Of a DNA stretch of 52,330 nt, positions 44,977-52,330 are shown piece by piece. A program made the translations under genes and the position numbers. The stretch's first letter is position 1, and each line of letters begins with the position of its first letter. Origin of the DNA: Bifidobacterium sp. (lineage in GTDB: Bacteria; Actinomycetota; Actinomycetes; Actinomycetales; Bifidobacteriaceae); assembly GCF_022640935.1 (NCBI RefSeq), contig NZ_JALCCV010000002.1, forward strand, positions 1-52,330, written 5' to 3'. A model generated the notes under the pieces. That model was not told the DNA's origin. It worked only from the letters and a program-made list of their open reading frames with translations, and did not search any database.

Positions 44977-47900
44977 GTGTCTTTCCGCGCTCCGCTCGAT
45001 CTAACGGTCCACAAAGCCCAGGGGATGTACGACCCCTCGCAGGAGCATGATGCCTGCGGTGTGGGCATGGTCACCACGCTCAACCGCCATGCCGAGCGAT
45101 GCATCGTCGACGAGGCCATCGAGGTGCTGGTGAACTTGAACCACCGCGGCGCGGTCGGCGCGGAGGAGAACACGGGCGACGGGGCAGGCATCATGGTATC
45201 GATGCCCGATGAATTCATGCGGGGGACCATCGACGTGGAACTGCCTGCCGAGGGCCATTACGCCGCTGGCATCGCCTTCCTCGACCGGGATATCGCCGCT
45301 TCGGGTCGTCAAGAGCAGGCCATCGCGAACATCGCCAAAGATGAAGGCCTCGAAGTCCTCGCTTGGCGCGTGGTTCCCACGAATCCCGACGGACTGGGGC
45401 TGCAGGCGCTCGCATCCATGCCCTCGTTCAAAATGCTGGTCGTGGCGGATGCGAATGATGACGCGGGCACAGGCGATCTGGATCTCGACCGCAAGACCTT
45501 CCGCCTGCGCAAGCGCATCGAGCATGAGGTCGGCGTCTATTTCGCCTCGCTGTCCTCGCGCACGATCACCTACAAGGGCATGCTCACCACGCTGCAGCTG
45601 ACCTCTTTCTTCCCGGATCTGCTTGATACGCGTATGAAAGCCACCATCGCCATCGTGCATTCGCGTTTCTCGACCAACACGTTTCCGAGCTGGCCGCTGG
45701 CGCAGCCGTTCCGCCTCATCGCGCATAACGGCGAGATCAACACCATCCAGGGCAACCGCAACTGGCTTTCGGCGCGCGAAGGCCGGCTGAGCTCCAAACT
45801 GCTAGGCGAGTTCAAGCCGCTGCTGCCCATCTGTACCCCGGGGGCCTCGGATTCGGGCACGTTCGACGAATGCCTCGAGCTGCTGCACCTCTCTGGCCGC
45901 AGCATCACGCATGCCATTTCGATGATGCTGCCGCCCGCGTGGGAGAAGAACGATGCGCTCGACCCGGACATCCGCGCGTTCTACGAGTACAACAACACGC
46001 TGATCGAGCCGTGGGACGGCCCGGCGAACATCGTTTTCACCGATGGCGTCGTGGTCGGCGCGCAATTGGATCGCAACGGCTTCAGGCCCGGGCGCTGGCA
46101 GCTGAACGACGACGGCACGGTCGTGCTTGCCTCGGAAGCCGGCGTGCTGCCCGAGATTGAGCCGCAGCACATCGTTTCGAAAGGCCGCCTCGAACCGGGC
46201 AGGATGTTCCTGATCGACACCGAGCAGGGCCGCATTGTGCCGGACGAGGAGATCAAGGCGAATCTGGCCGCGCTGCACCCCTACCGCCAATGGGTGGAGG
46301 GCAACAGCGTCGAGATGAGCCAGCTGCCCGCGCGCGAGCATGTGAGCCATTCGGGACAGTCGGTCCAACGTCGTCAGCGCGCCTTCGGATACACGCAGGA
46401 AGATCTGAAGATGCTCCTGATTCCGATGGCGAACAGCGGCAAGGAGCCGCTGGGCGCCATGGGCAATGACGCGCCCATGGCCGTGCTCTCCGAACGCAGC
46501 CGCATGCTCTTCGACTATTTCACGCAGAAATTCGCGCAGGTCACCAACCCGCCGCTCGACTGGGAGCGCGAGGAGATCGTCACCTGCCTCGAATCCGCCA
46601 TCGGCCCCGAGCCGAACCTGCTCGACGACACCGAGCTGCACGCCAAGAAGATCCTCATCCCGTTGCCGGTCGTCAATTCCGACGAGATGGCGCAGCTCAG
46701 ACGCCTCGACAAGGCGAAGATACTCGGCGACTACTACCGCCCGTACATCGTCAAGGGCCTCTATCAGGTCGCAGGCGGCGGCAAGGCGCTTGAGGAACGG
46801 CTCGAAGAGATCTTCGGCGAAGTCGATGCGGCCATCGCCGACGGCAAGAACTTCATCGTGCTCTCCGACCGCGAATCGAACCATACGTGGGGCCCGATCC
46901 CTTCGCTGCTGCTCACCAGCGCAGTGCAGCATCACCTGCTGCGCACGCATACCCGCACCCAGATCTCCATGGCCGTCGAGGCCGGCGACGTGCGCGAAAT
47001 CCACCATGTGGCGCTGCTCATCGCCTATGGCGCGGCCTGCGTGAACCCCTATCTGGCCTTCGAATCGGTGGAGGACCTGGCCAACACCGGCTATTTGTCC
47101 GTCAATGCCGAGACGGCGATGAAGAACCTTACCAAGGCGCTGTCGACCGGCGTGCTCAAGATCATGAGCAAAATGGGCGTCTCCACGATCATGAGCTATC
47201 GCGGCGCGCAGCTGTTCGAGGCCGTGGGCCTGAGCCGGGACGTAATCGACAAGTACTTCACCGGCACCACCTCGCGAGTAGGGGGCGAAGGGCTCGACGA
47301 AATCGCCGAAGAGGTCGCGATCCGTCACCGCGTGGCCTATCCGAACCAGTGGACCGCCACGCCGCACCGCAAGCTGCGCACAGGCGGCGATTACAAATGG
47401 CGCCGCACCGGCGAGGATCACCTCAACGATCCCGAGGCGATCTTCCTGCTGCAGCAATCCACGCAGCGGGGCGACTACGGCCTGTTCAAACAGTATTCGG
47501 CGCATATCAACAACACTTCGAACCGGCTCATGACCCTGCGCGGGCTCATGTCATTCACGCATGCGCGCAAGCCGATCGACATCGATCAGGTCGAGCCGGC
47601 CAGCGAGATCGTCAAGCGATTCTCTACCGGCGCGATGAGCTATGGCTCGATCTCGCAGGAGGCGCACGAGACGCTGGCCATCGCGATGAACTCGATCGGC
47701 GCGCGCTCGAACTCCGGCGAAGGCGGCGAATCCGACGACCGCATCGCCGATCCGCACCGCACCAGCCGTATCAAGCAGATTGCATCGGCCCGCTTCGGCG
47801 TCACCAGCGACTATCTCGTGCACGCCACCGACTTGCAGATCAAGCTTGCCCAAGGAGCCAAACCCGGCGAAGGCGGCCATTTGCCTGGTGCCAAGGTGCC

Positions 47901-49560
47901 GCCGTGGATCGCCAAAGTACGTCATGCGACCCCCGGGGTCGAGCTGATTTCTCCGCCGCCGCATCACGATATCTATTCGATCGAGGACTTGAAGCAGCTC
48001 ATCAACGATGCCAAGATGGCCAATCCCAAGGCACGCATCCATGTGAAGCTGGTCTCCGAATTCGGCGTTGGCACTATCGCGGCCGGCGTGGCCAAATGCC
48101 ATGCGGACGTGGTGCTCATCTCGGGCTACGACGGCGGCACGGGCGCGGCTCCGCTCAACGCCATCAAACACGCCGGCACGCCATGGGAGATCGGCCTGTC
48201 CGAAACCCAGCAGACCTTGATACTCAACGGCTTGCGTTCCCGCATCGTCGTGCAATGCGACGGCGAACTCAAGACCGGTCGCGACGTCGTGGTCGCCGCG
48301 CTGCTAGGCGCTGAAGAATTCGGTTTCGCCACGGCGGCCTTGATCGTCGAAGGCTGCGTGATGATGCGGGCATGCCATCTGAACACCTGCCCGCAAGGCA
48401 TCGCCACGCAGGATCCCGAGCTGCGCGCGCGATTCCGCGGCAAACCCGAACACGTCATCAACTTCTTCATGTTCATTGCGCAAGAGGTGCGCGAGTTGCT
48501 CGCCCAGCTTGGCTTCCATACGCTCGAAGAGGCAGTGGGCCATGTCGAGTGCCTCGACCAGAACGAGGCCGTGAGCCGTTGGAAGGCCGACGGCATCGAC
48601 CTGACCAACGTGCTCATGCAGCCGGGCCCCACGCCCGGCACGATCCTGCACCAGACCATCGAACAGAACCACGAGCTTGAGAAGGCCCTCGACAACCGAC
48701 TGATCGAACTGTCCCGTCCTGCGCTCGAGCGCCGCGAACCGGTGCGCATCGAGGTGCCGATCCGCAATGTGAACCGTACGGTGGGCACGATGGTCGGCTA
48801 TGAGATCACGAGACGCTATGGCGCCGAAGGCCTGCCCGACGACACGATCGACATGACCCTGCATGGCTCAGGCGGCCAGTCGATCGGCGCGTTCATCCCG
48901 CGCGGCGAAACCCTGCGCGTCTACGGCGAAGTCAACGACTACGCCGGCAAAGGGCTATCCGGCGGCCGCTTGATCGTGCGGCCCGAAGAAGGCATGGGCG
49001 CAGGCTTCGACCCGCATGAGAACGTCATCGCGGGCAATGTCGCCGGATTCGGAGCGACCTCGGGCGAGATGTTCATCGCTGGCCGGGCCGGCGAACGATT
49101 CGGCGTGCGCAACGGCGGCGCCACATTCGTGGTCGAAGGCGTGGGCGACCATGGCTGCGAATACATGACCGGCGGTATCGTGGCGATCCTCGGGCCAACC
49201 GGACGCAACTTCGGCGCCGGCTTCTCCGGCGGCGAGGTCTATGTGCTTGATTTGGATATGGACAAGGTCAATCCGCAATCCGTGCAGAACGGCTCGCTGC
49301 TTTTCCAGAAGCTCGACGCCGCGCAGCAGGGTTTCGTGCACGATCTGGTCAAACGGCATGCCGAAGAGACCGCTTCGCAGTTTGCCGCAGCATTGCTAGC
49401 CGACTGGGAGCATGCCGTCGCCCGTTTCACCCACGTGGTGCCGCGGCAGTACGTGGCGATGACCGACGCGATGCGCCGGGCCCAGGCGCAGCACGTCGAT
49501 TTCAATGCGCCGGGCGCATGGGAGCATGTGTACGAGCAGGTCATGGAAGGAGCCCACTGA
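44977..49560 (+). CDS. gltB: Glutamate synthase, large (alpha) subunit
   Basis: 1527 residues from GTG 44977, with AAGGTGG five bases upstream; ATG 44962 is the alternative and lacks a ribosome site. It converts 2-oxoglutarate and glutamine to two glutamates. The N-terminal Ntn amidotransferase nucleophile Cys is in E-H-D-A-C-G-V-G-M (residue 27) after a short propeptide. The central and FMN domain contains G-E-G-G-E and K-P-G-E-G-G-H-L-P-G. The 3Fe-4S cluster Cys set is G-C-V-M-M-R-A-C-H-L-N-T-C-P-Q-G. The C-terminal GXGXG beta-helix has the repeating G-x-x-G-x-x-x-G pattern. gltD follows two bases later. Size and order are standard. Confidence 0.97.
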   Translation: MSFRAPLDLTVHKAQGMYDPSQEHDACGVGMVTTLNRHAERCIVDEAIEVLVNLNHRGAVGAEENTGDGAGIMVSMPDEFMRGTIDVELPAEGHYAAGIAFLDRDIAASGRQEQAIANIAKDEGLEVLAWRVVPTNPDGLGLQALASMPSFKMLVVADANDDAGTGDLDLDRKTFRLRKRIEHEVGVYFASLSSRTITYKGMLTTLQLTSFFPDLLDTRMKATIAIVHSRFSTNTFPSWPLAQPFRLIAHNGEINTIQGNRNWLSAREGRLSSKLLGEFKPLLPICTPGASDSGTFDECLELLHLSGRSITHAISMMLPPAWEKNDALDPDIRAFYEYNNTLIEPWDGPANIVFTDGVVVGAQLDRNGFRPGRWQLNDDGTVVLASEAGVLPEIEPQHIVSKGRLEPGRMFLIDTEQGRIVPDEEIKANLAALHPYRQWVEGNSVEMSQLPAREHVSHSGQSVQRRQRAFGYTQEDLKMLLIPMANSGKEPLGAMGNDAPMAVLSERSRMLFDYFTQKFAQVTNPPLDWEREEIVTCLESAIGPEPNLLDDTELHAKKILIPLPVVNSDEMAQLRRLDKAKILGDYYRPYIVKGLYQVAGGGKALEERLEEIFGEVDAAIADGKNFIVLSDRESNHTWGPIPSLLLTSAVQHHLLRTHTRTQISMAVEAGDVREIHHVALLIAYGAACVNPYLAFESVEDLANTGYLSVNAETAMKNLTKALSTGVLKIMSKMGVSTIMSYRGAQLFEAVGLSRDVIDKYFTGTTSRVGGEGLDEIAEEVAIRHRVAYPNQWTATPHRKLRTGGDYKWRRTGEDHLNDPEAIFLLQQSTQRGDYGLFKQYSAHINNTSNRLMTLRGLMSFTHARKPIDIDQVEPASEIVKRFSTGAMSYGSISQEAHETLAIAMNSIGARSNSGEGGESDDRIADPHRTSRIKQIASARFGVTSDYLVHATDLQIKLAQGAKPGEGGHLPGAKVPPWIAKVRHATPGVELISPPPHHDIYSIEDLKQLINDAKMANPKARIHVKLVSEFGVGTIAAGVAKCHADVVLISGYDGGTGAAPLNAIKHAGTPWEIGLSETQQTLILNGLRSRIVVQCDGELKTGRDVVVAALLGAEEFGFATAALIVEGCVMMRACHLNTCPQGIATQDPELRARFRGKPEHVINFFMFIAQEVRELLAQLGFHTLEEAVGHVECLDQNEAVSRWKADGIDLTNVLMQPGPTPGTILHQTIEQNHELEKALDNRLIELSRPALERREPVRIEVPIRNVNRTVGTMVGYEITRRYGAEGLPDDTIDMTLHGSGGQSIGAFIPRGETLRVYGEVNDYAGKGLSGGRLIVRPEEGMGAGFDPHENVIAGNVAGFGATSGEMFIAGRAGERFGVRNGGATFVVEGVGDHGCEYMTGGIVAILGPTGRNFGAGFSGGEVYVLDLDMDKVNPQSVQNGSLLFQKLDAAQQGFVHDLVKRHAEETASQFAAALLADWEHAVARFTHVVPRQYVAMTDAMRRAQAQHVDFNAPGAWEHVYEQVMEGAH

Positions 49561-49561
49561 T

Positions 49562-51109
49562 ATGAGCGACCCCAGAGGATTCCTCAAAGTCCGCACCCGC
49601 CGCGAGATGGCCGAACGGCCGGTCGAGGAGCGCATCAAAGACTGGTTCGACGTGCATGCCGAGCATGGCGCGCAGCCGTGGACCCGCGAGCAGGCTTCGC
49701 GCTGCATGGATTGCGGCACCCCATTCTGCATGACCGGCTGCCCGTTGGGCAACGTCATCCCCGAGTTCAACGACCTGGTCAGCCAGGGCAAGTGGGAGGA
49801 CGCCTACGACAGGCTGTCCCTGACAAACAACTTCCCGGAAGTCACCGGACGCGTGTGCCCGGCGCCTTGCGAGCACGCCTGCGTGCTGGCGATCCATCAG
49901 CCGGCCACAGCCATCAAGAACGACGAGGTCACGATCATCGACCAGGCCTTTGCGCTCGGCTACGTCAGGCCGATGCCCCCGCAGCGCCTCACCGATATGA
50001 CTGTCGCCATCGTCGGGTCCGGGCCCGCTGGCCTGGCGTGCGCACAGCAGCTGACTCGCGCAGGGCACACGGTCGTCGTCTATGAGCGCGACGACGCGAT
50101 CGGTGGGCTCATGCGCTACGGCATCCCCAATTTCAAGCTCGACAAGCACTTGCTCGACAAGCGCGTAGAGCAGATGGAGGCCGAAGGCACCCGATTCCGC
50201 ACCAATATGGAAATCGGCAAGGACATCAGCTGGGACGAGCTGCGTTCGCGCTATGACGCCGTCGTGGTGGCTATCGGCTCCGGCACGCCGCGCGATCTCG
50301 CCATTCCGGGCCGCGATCTGGACGGCATTCATTTCGCGATGGATTTCCTTCCCGACACGACCCGCCGGCTCTACGGCGTGCAGCCGCATGCCGACATCAG
50401 CGCCAAAGGCAAGCATGTGGTCATCATTGGCGGCGGCGACACCGGTTCGGACTGCCTGGGGTCTTCGATCCGCCAGGGCGCGAAAGACGTGACCGTGCTG
50501 CAGATCAACCCGCAGGAGCCTTTGGCGCGTCCAGCCGACCATCCATGGCCTACGTATGCGCGCACCTACCAGAAGACCACCTCGATGCAGGAAGGCGGCG
50601 AATACCTGTACAACACCGATTCGGTGAGCTTCGACGGTCTTGAGGACGACTTGGACAAAGTCGACGTCGACAATACCTCGGTGCCCGCCGGATTCGTGGC
50701 GGATAGGCATGGCCACGTCAGAGGGCTGAAAATCGTGAGCGTCGGTCTCGACAAGCAGGGCAGGCGCATGCACATCGCCGGCACGGAGCGCGTGATTCCG
50801 GCCGATCTGGTGCTCATCTCCATCGGCTTCGCTCATCCTGACACGACGACGCTGCTCGATCAGCTGCCCGTCGAGCTGGACGGCCGCGGCAACGTCTCGC
50901 GCGACGCCAAGTTCTCCACCACGCAGGACGGCGTCTTCGTATGCGGCGATGCCGGTCGCGGCCAGAGCTTGGTCGTGTGGGCCATCTCCGAAGGCCGCAG
51001 CTGCGCGGCAGCCGTCGACAAGTACCTCATCGGCGTCACTGAGCTGCCCTCGCCGATATTGCCGAGCGACCGCCCGATGACGTTGCCGCTCAAGGCGCTG
51101 GCTCACTAG
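49562..51109 (+). CDS. gltD: Glutamate synthase, small (beta) subunit
   Basis: 515 residues from ATG 49562, with AAGGAG upstream in the end of gltB. It passes electrons from NAD(P)H through FAD and 4Fe-4S clusters to GltB. The Cys motifs C-M-D-C-G-T-P-F-C-M-T-G-C-P-L-G and C-P-A-P-C-E-H-A-C are intact, followed by the FAD Rossmann motif V-G-S-G-P-A-G-L-A-C and the NAD(P) site I-G-G-G-D-T-G-S-D. G-D-A-G-R-G-Q-S-L-V-V-W closes the FAD domain. It is co-transcribed and probably translationally coupled with gltB. The length is typical. Confidence 0.97.
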   Translation: MSDPRGFLKVRTRREMAERPVEERIKDWFDVHAEHGAQPWTREQASRCMDCGTPFCMTGCPLGNVIPEFNDLVSQGKWEDAYDRLSLTNNFPEVTGRVCPAPCEHACVLAIHQPATAIKNDEVTIIDQAFALGYVRPMPPQRLTDMTVAIVGSGPAGLACAQQLTRAGHTVVVYERDDAIGGLMRYGIPNFKLDKHLLDKRVEQMEAEGTRFRTNMEIGKDISWDELRSRYDAVVVAIGSGTPRDLAIPGRDLDGIHFAMDFLPDTTRRLYGVQPHADISAKGKHVVIIGGGDTGSDCLGSSIRQGAKDVTVLQINPQEPLARPADHPWPTYARTYQKTTSMQEGGEYLYNTDSVSFDGLEDDLDKVDVDNTSVPAGFVADRHGHVRGLKIVSVGLDKQGRRMHIAGTERVIPADLVLISIGFAHPDTTTLLDQLPVELDGRGNVSRDAKFSTTQDGVFVCGDAGRGQSLVVWAISEGRSCAAAVDKYLIGVTELPSPILPSDRPMTLPLKALAH

Positions 51110-51329
51110 GCAGGGCCGTGAACCTGAAATGTTGGCAGCGCGTCATTGATGACAAATGCCCGTGCTATAAGGCCTACATGGTGCAGAGCACGTTGGATGA
51201 AGCCGAATTCGGCGCGCGCAGGGGGGGCAGCGATGGACTGCCCATCCCTTGCACATGACTTGTTTACCGGTTTGCCTCTGGCCGAGATCAGTCCTTTTCG
51301 CCGCTGCCAGGGCCGGCCTGTTCCTTGGT

Positions 51330-51740
51330 CGCCTCGTAGCGTTTTGGATCAACGCCCCACTCTGCGCAATGATGCACTCGTTGCTGATGGGCCCGTCGTC
51401 GAGGAAGTCCTCAAGAATCTCGTGCACTTCGGCGGCATACCGTGCTTGGGCCGACAAGGTCGTTCCCCAAATGCGAGCGGTCATGCCTCGGTGCGGCACA
51501 GTCCGCCGCGGATGATCCTCGGCGGATCCCGTACGTCGCCCGCATACCCGGCGAGCTGGCCTGAATCGAGCGCGTCGACAACGGCATGGCGGTCTGCGAG
51601 CTCGCCGCAGCCGTTATTGGCTAGGAGCCGCGCTTCAGCGAAGCGATCACCGAGGCATCGAATATGTGGCGGTCGACGGCGTACAGCCGCGTTTCCTTGT
51701 GCTCAACAGCGTGCTTGCAGCAGGCGTCATAACCACTACT
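51330..51740 (-). pseudogene. Remnant of NAD-dependent formate dehydrogenase (D-2-hydroxyacid dehydrogenase family)
   Basis: Pieces of the C-terminal half occur on the minus strand in three frames. The first ends F-D-A-S-V-I-A-S-L-K-R-G-S at a TAG (51623-51621). The second reads D-R-H-A-V-V-D-A-L-D-S-G-Q-L-A-G-Y-A-G-D-V (about 51600-51525). The third reads P-H-R-G-M-T, then G-T-T-L-S-A-Q-A-R-Y-A-A, then E-I-L-E-D-F (51499 downwards). The second and third match hallmark FDH sequences (compare S-G-Q-L-A-G-Y-A-G-D-V and the M-T-P-H-I-S-G-T-T-L-S-A-Q-A-R-Y-A ending; here A-R-I-W replaces P-H-I-S). The N-terminal half is missing. The rest of 51110-52048 shows no gene. Boundaries are approximate. 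Confidence 0.72.
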
Positions 51741-52048
51741 ACATGGCCCGGTATGGGAATGCGCCGGCCGTCTGATTGGCGGTTGTAGCTCGTTATGCTA
51801 TCCCTCGCGTCTTTCGGCGGATATGGGATCGGCAGGTTGTGCAGGCGCGCCGCCGGCAAGCCCCGCACGCGCAGTCAAGGCCCGGCAGGCGTCTGACGAA
51901 CACATAACAACCTATGGCAAGACGTTGCGCTGGTGGGCGTGGGCATCGACTCACGCCTGTACTGGGTTTCTAGAAAGAAGCGCGGCGCCTGCCGCCGTAG
52001 CGGGGTAGACTGGGAAGCGGAAAATCGTTGTTTTATGGAGGAGAAGCT

Positions 52049-52330
52049 ATGCCGAATCGCGCCGAACGCCGAGCCCAAGACAAACGAAGCCGCAAGGGCG
52101 TGCCCCAGCAGTACGATCAGACACGCGGTCGCGCTCGTGCCGATATGATCGACGAGTACGGCCTGCAGGAGAAATCGCGCAGGCTCGTCGAACATGTCGA
52201 CGGGGAATGGACGCCATCGGCCAAAGCGGACGACGACGAAATCAGCACGATCGAGAACCGCGATCCGCAAATCATCAAGGCACCGCACTCATTGCGCCAG
52301 TTCTTCCGCATCCTCAGCTGGACACTGATC
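52049..52330 (+). CDS. Unidentified protein, N-terminal part only (cut by window end)
   Basis: 94 codons from ATG 52049, with GGAGGAG seven to twelve bases upstream and TAGACT (52006-52011) as a possible -10. It begins M-P-N-R-A-E-R-R-A-Q-D-K-R-S-R-K, a strongly basic start, then an acidic region, then F-F-R-I-L-S-W-T-L-I, probably the beginning of a membrane segment. I do not recognise the family. The layout suggests a membrane protein with a basic cytoplasmic N-terminus. Confidence 0.7.
   Translation, partial: MPNRAERRAQDKRSRKGVPQQYDQTRGRARADMIDEYGLQEKSRRLVEHVDGEWTPSAKADDDEISTIENRDPQIIKAPHSLRQFFRILSWTLI

Noticed and set aside
45802..47505. Long minus-strand frame opposite gltB
   Set aside because: Same reason: it lies fully within gltB, with no recognisable domain.
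49541..51106. Long minus-strand frame opposite gltD
   Set aside because: It mirrors gltD. gltD has complete motifs and a ribosome site; the antisense frame has neither.
1..52330. CRISPR arrays, rRNA genes or a replication origin
   Set aside because: No spaced identical repeats, rRNA sequences, or DnaA-box clusters were seen.

Overview
The window looks like chromosomal DNA from a GC-rich actinobacterium, most probably Bifidobacterium or a close relative in the Bifidobacteriaceae. This is inferred from the gene set and gene order (suf cluster; rsmE-HIT-phoH-ybeY-corC-era; fadD-hydrolase-rplY-ilvE-TRIC channel-rpsT-lepA-hemW; gltB-gltD), from the high GC content, and from several genes that start at or next to a -10 box. 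No database search was possible, so the genus is an inference.

Layout. 1-2486 is the end of an integrated element: the 5' end of an IS3-family orfA, a short interrupted reading frame, an anchored or secreted small protein, a ribbon-helix-helix-like protein with a large palindrome before it, and a tyrosine integrase pointing away from a tRNA-Ala(GGC) gene. 2936-5055 is a decayed segment holding two pseudogenes: a frameshifted GNAT acetyltransferase and an aryl-sulfate sulfotransferase with three separate lesions. 5330-7132 carries a LURP-one-like protein and a COG0523 metallochaperone GTPase under a near-perfect Zur-type box. 7428-15150 (+) carries a histidine phosphatase, a CorA-like transporter, a polar amino-acid binding lipoprotein, leuS and pyrG. 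15516-21989 (+) is the SUF iron-sulfur cluster operon(s): sufB, sufD, sufC, sufS, sufU and a SufT-like protein. 22012-24519 (-) holds glgC, a TrmH/SpoU methyltransferase and tRNA-Leu(GAG).

24774-30349 (+) is the RNA/ribosome maturation cluster rsmE, HIT, phoH-like, ybeY, corC-like and era, with very small gaps or overlaps. fadD and an anchored alpha/beta hydrolase follow on the minus strand. Then come rplY (L25/Ctc), ilvE, a TRIC-family channel, rpsT (-), lepA and hemW. 42079-44723 holds an FGGY sugar kinase carrying large low-complexity and cysteine-repeat insertions, a 60-bp tandem repeat and a VOC-family protein. 44977-51109 is gltB-gltD (glutamate synthase). After it lies a degraded NAD-dependent formate dehydrogenase, and the window ends inside an unidentified gene at 52049.

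Themes: nitrogen assimilation (gltBD), Fe-S and metal homeostasis (suf, COG0523, CorA-like), and translation (leuS, rsmE, ybeY, era, rplY, rpsT, lepA, two tRNAs). I did not find a clear multi-gene unknown defence or metabolic system. The most unusual objects are the FGGY kinase with a nine-unit Cys-every-five-residues insertion, a 54-bp perfect palindrome between rplY and ilvE, the possible RHH gene/palindrome pair of the integrated element, and the three copies of an octamer upstream of suf.
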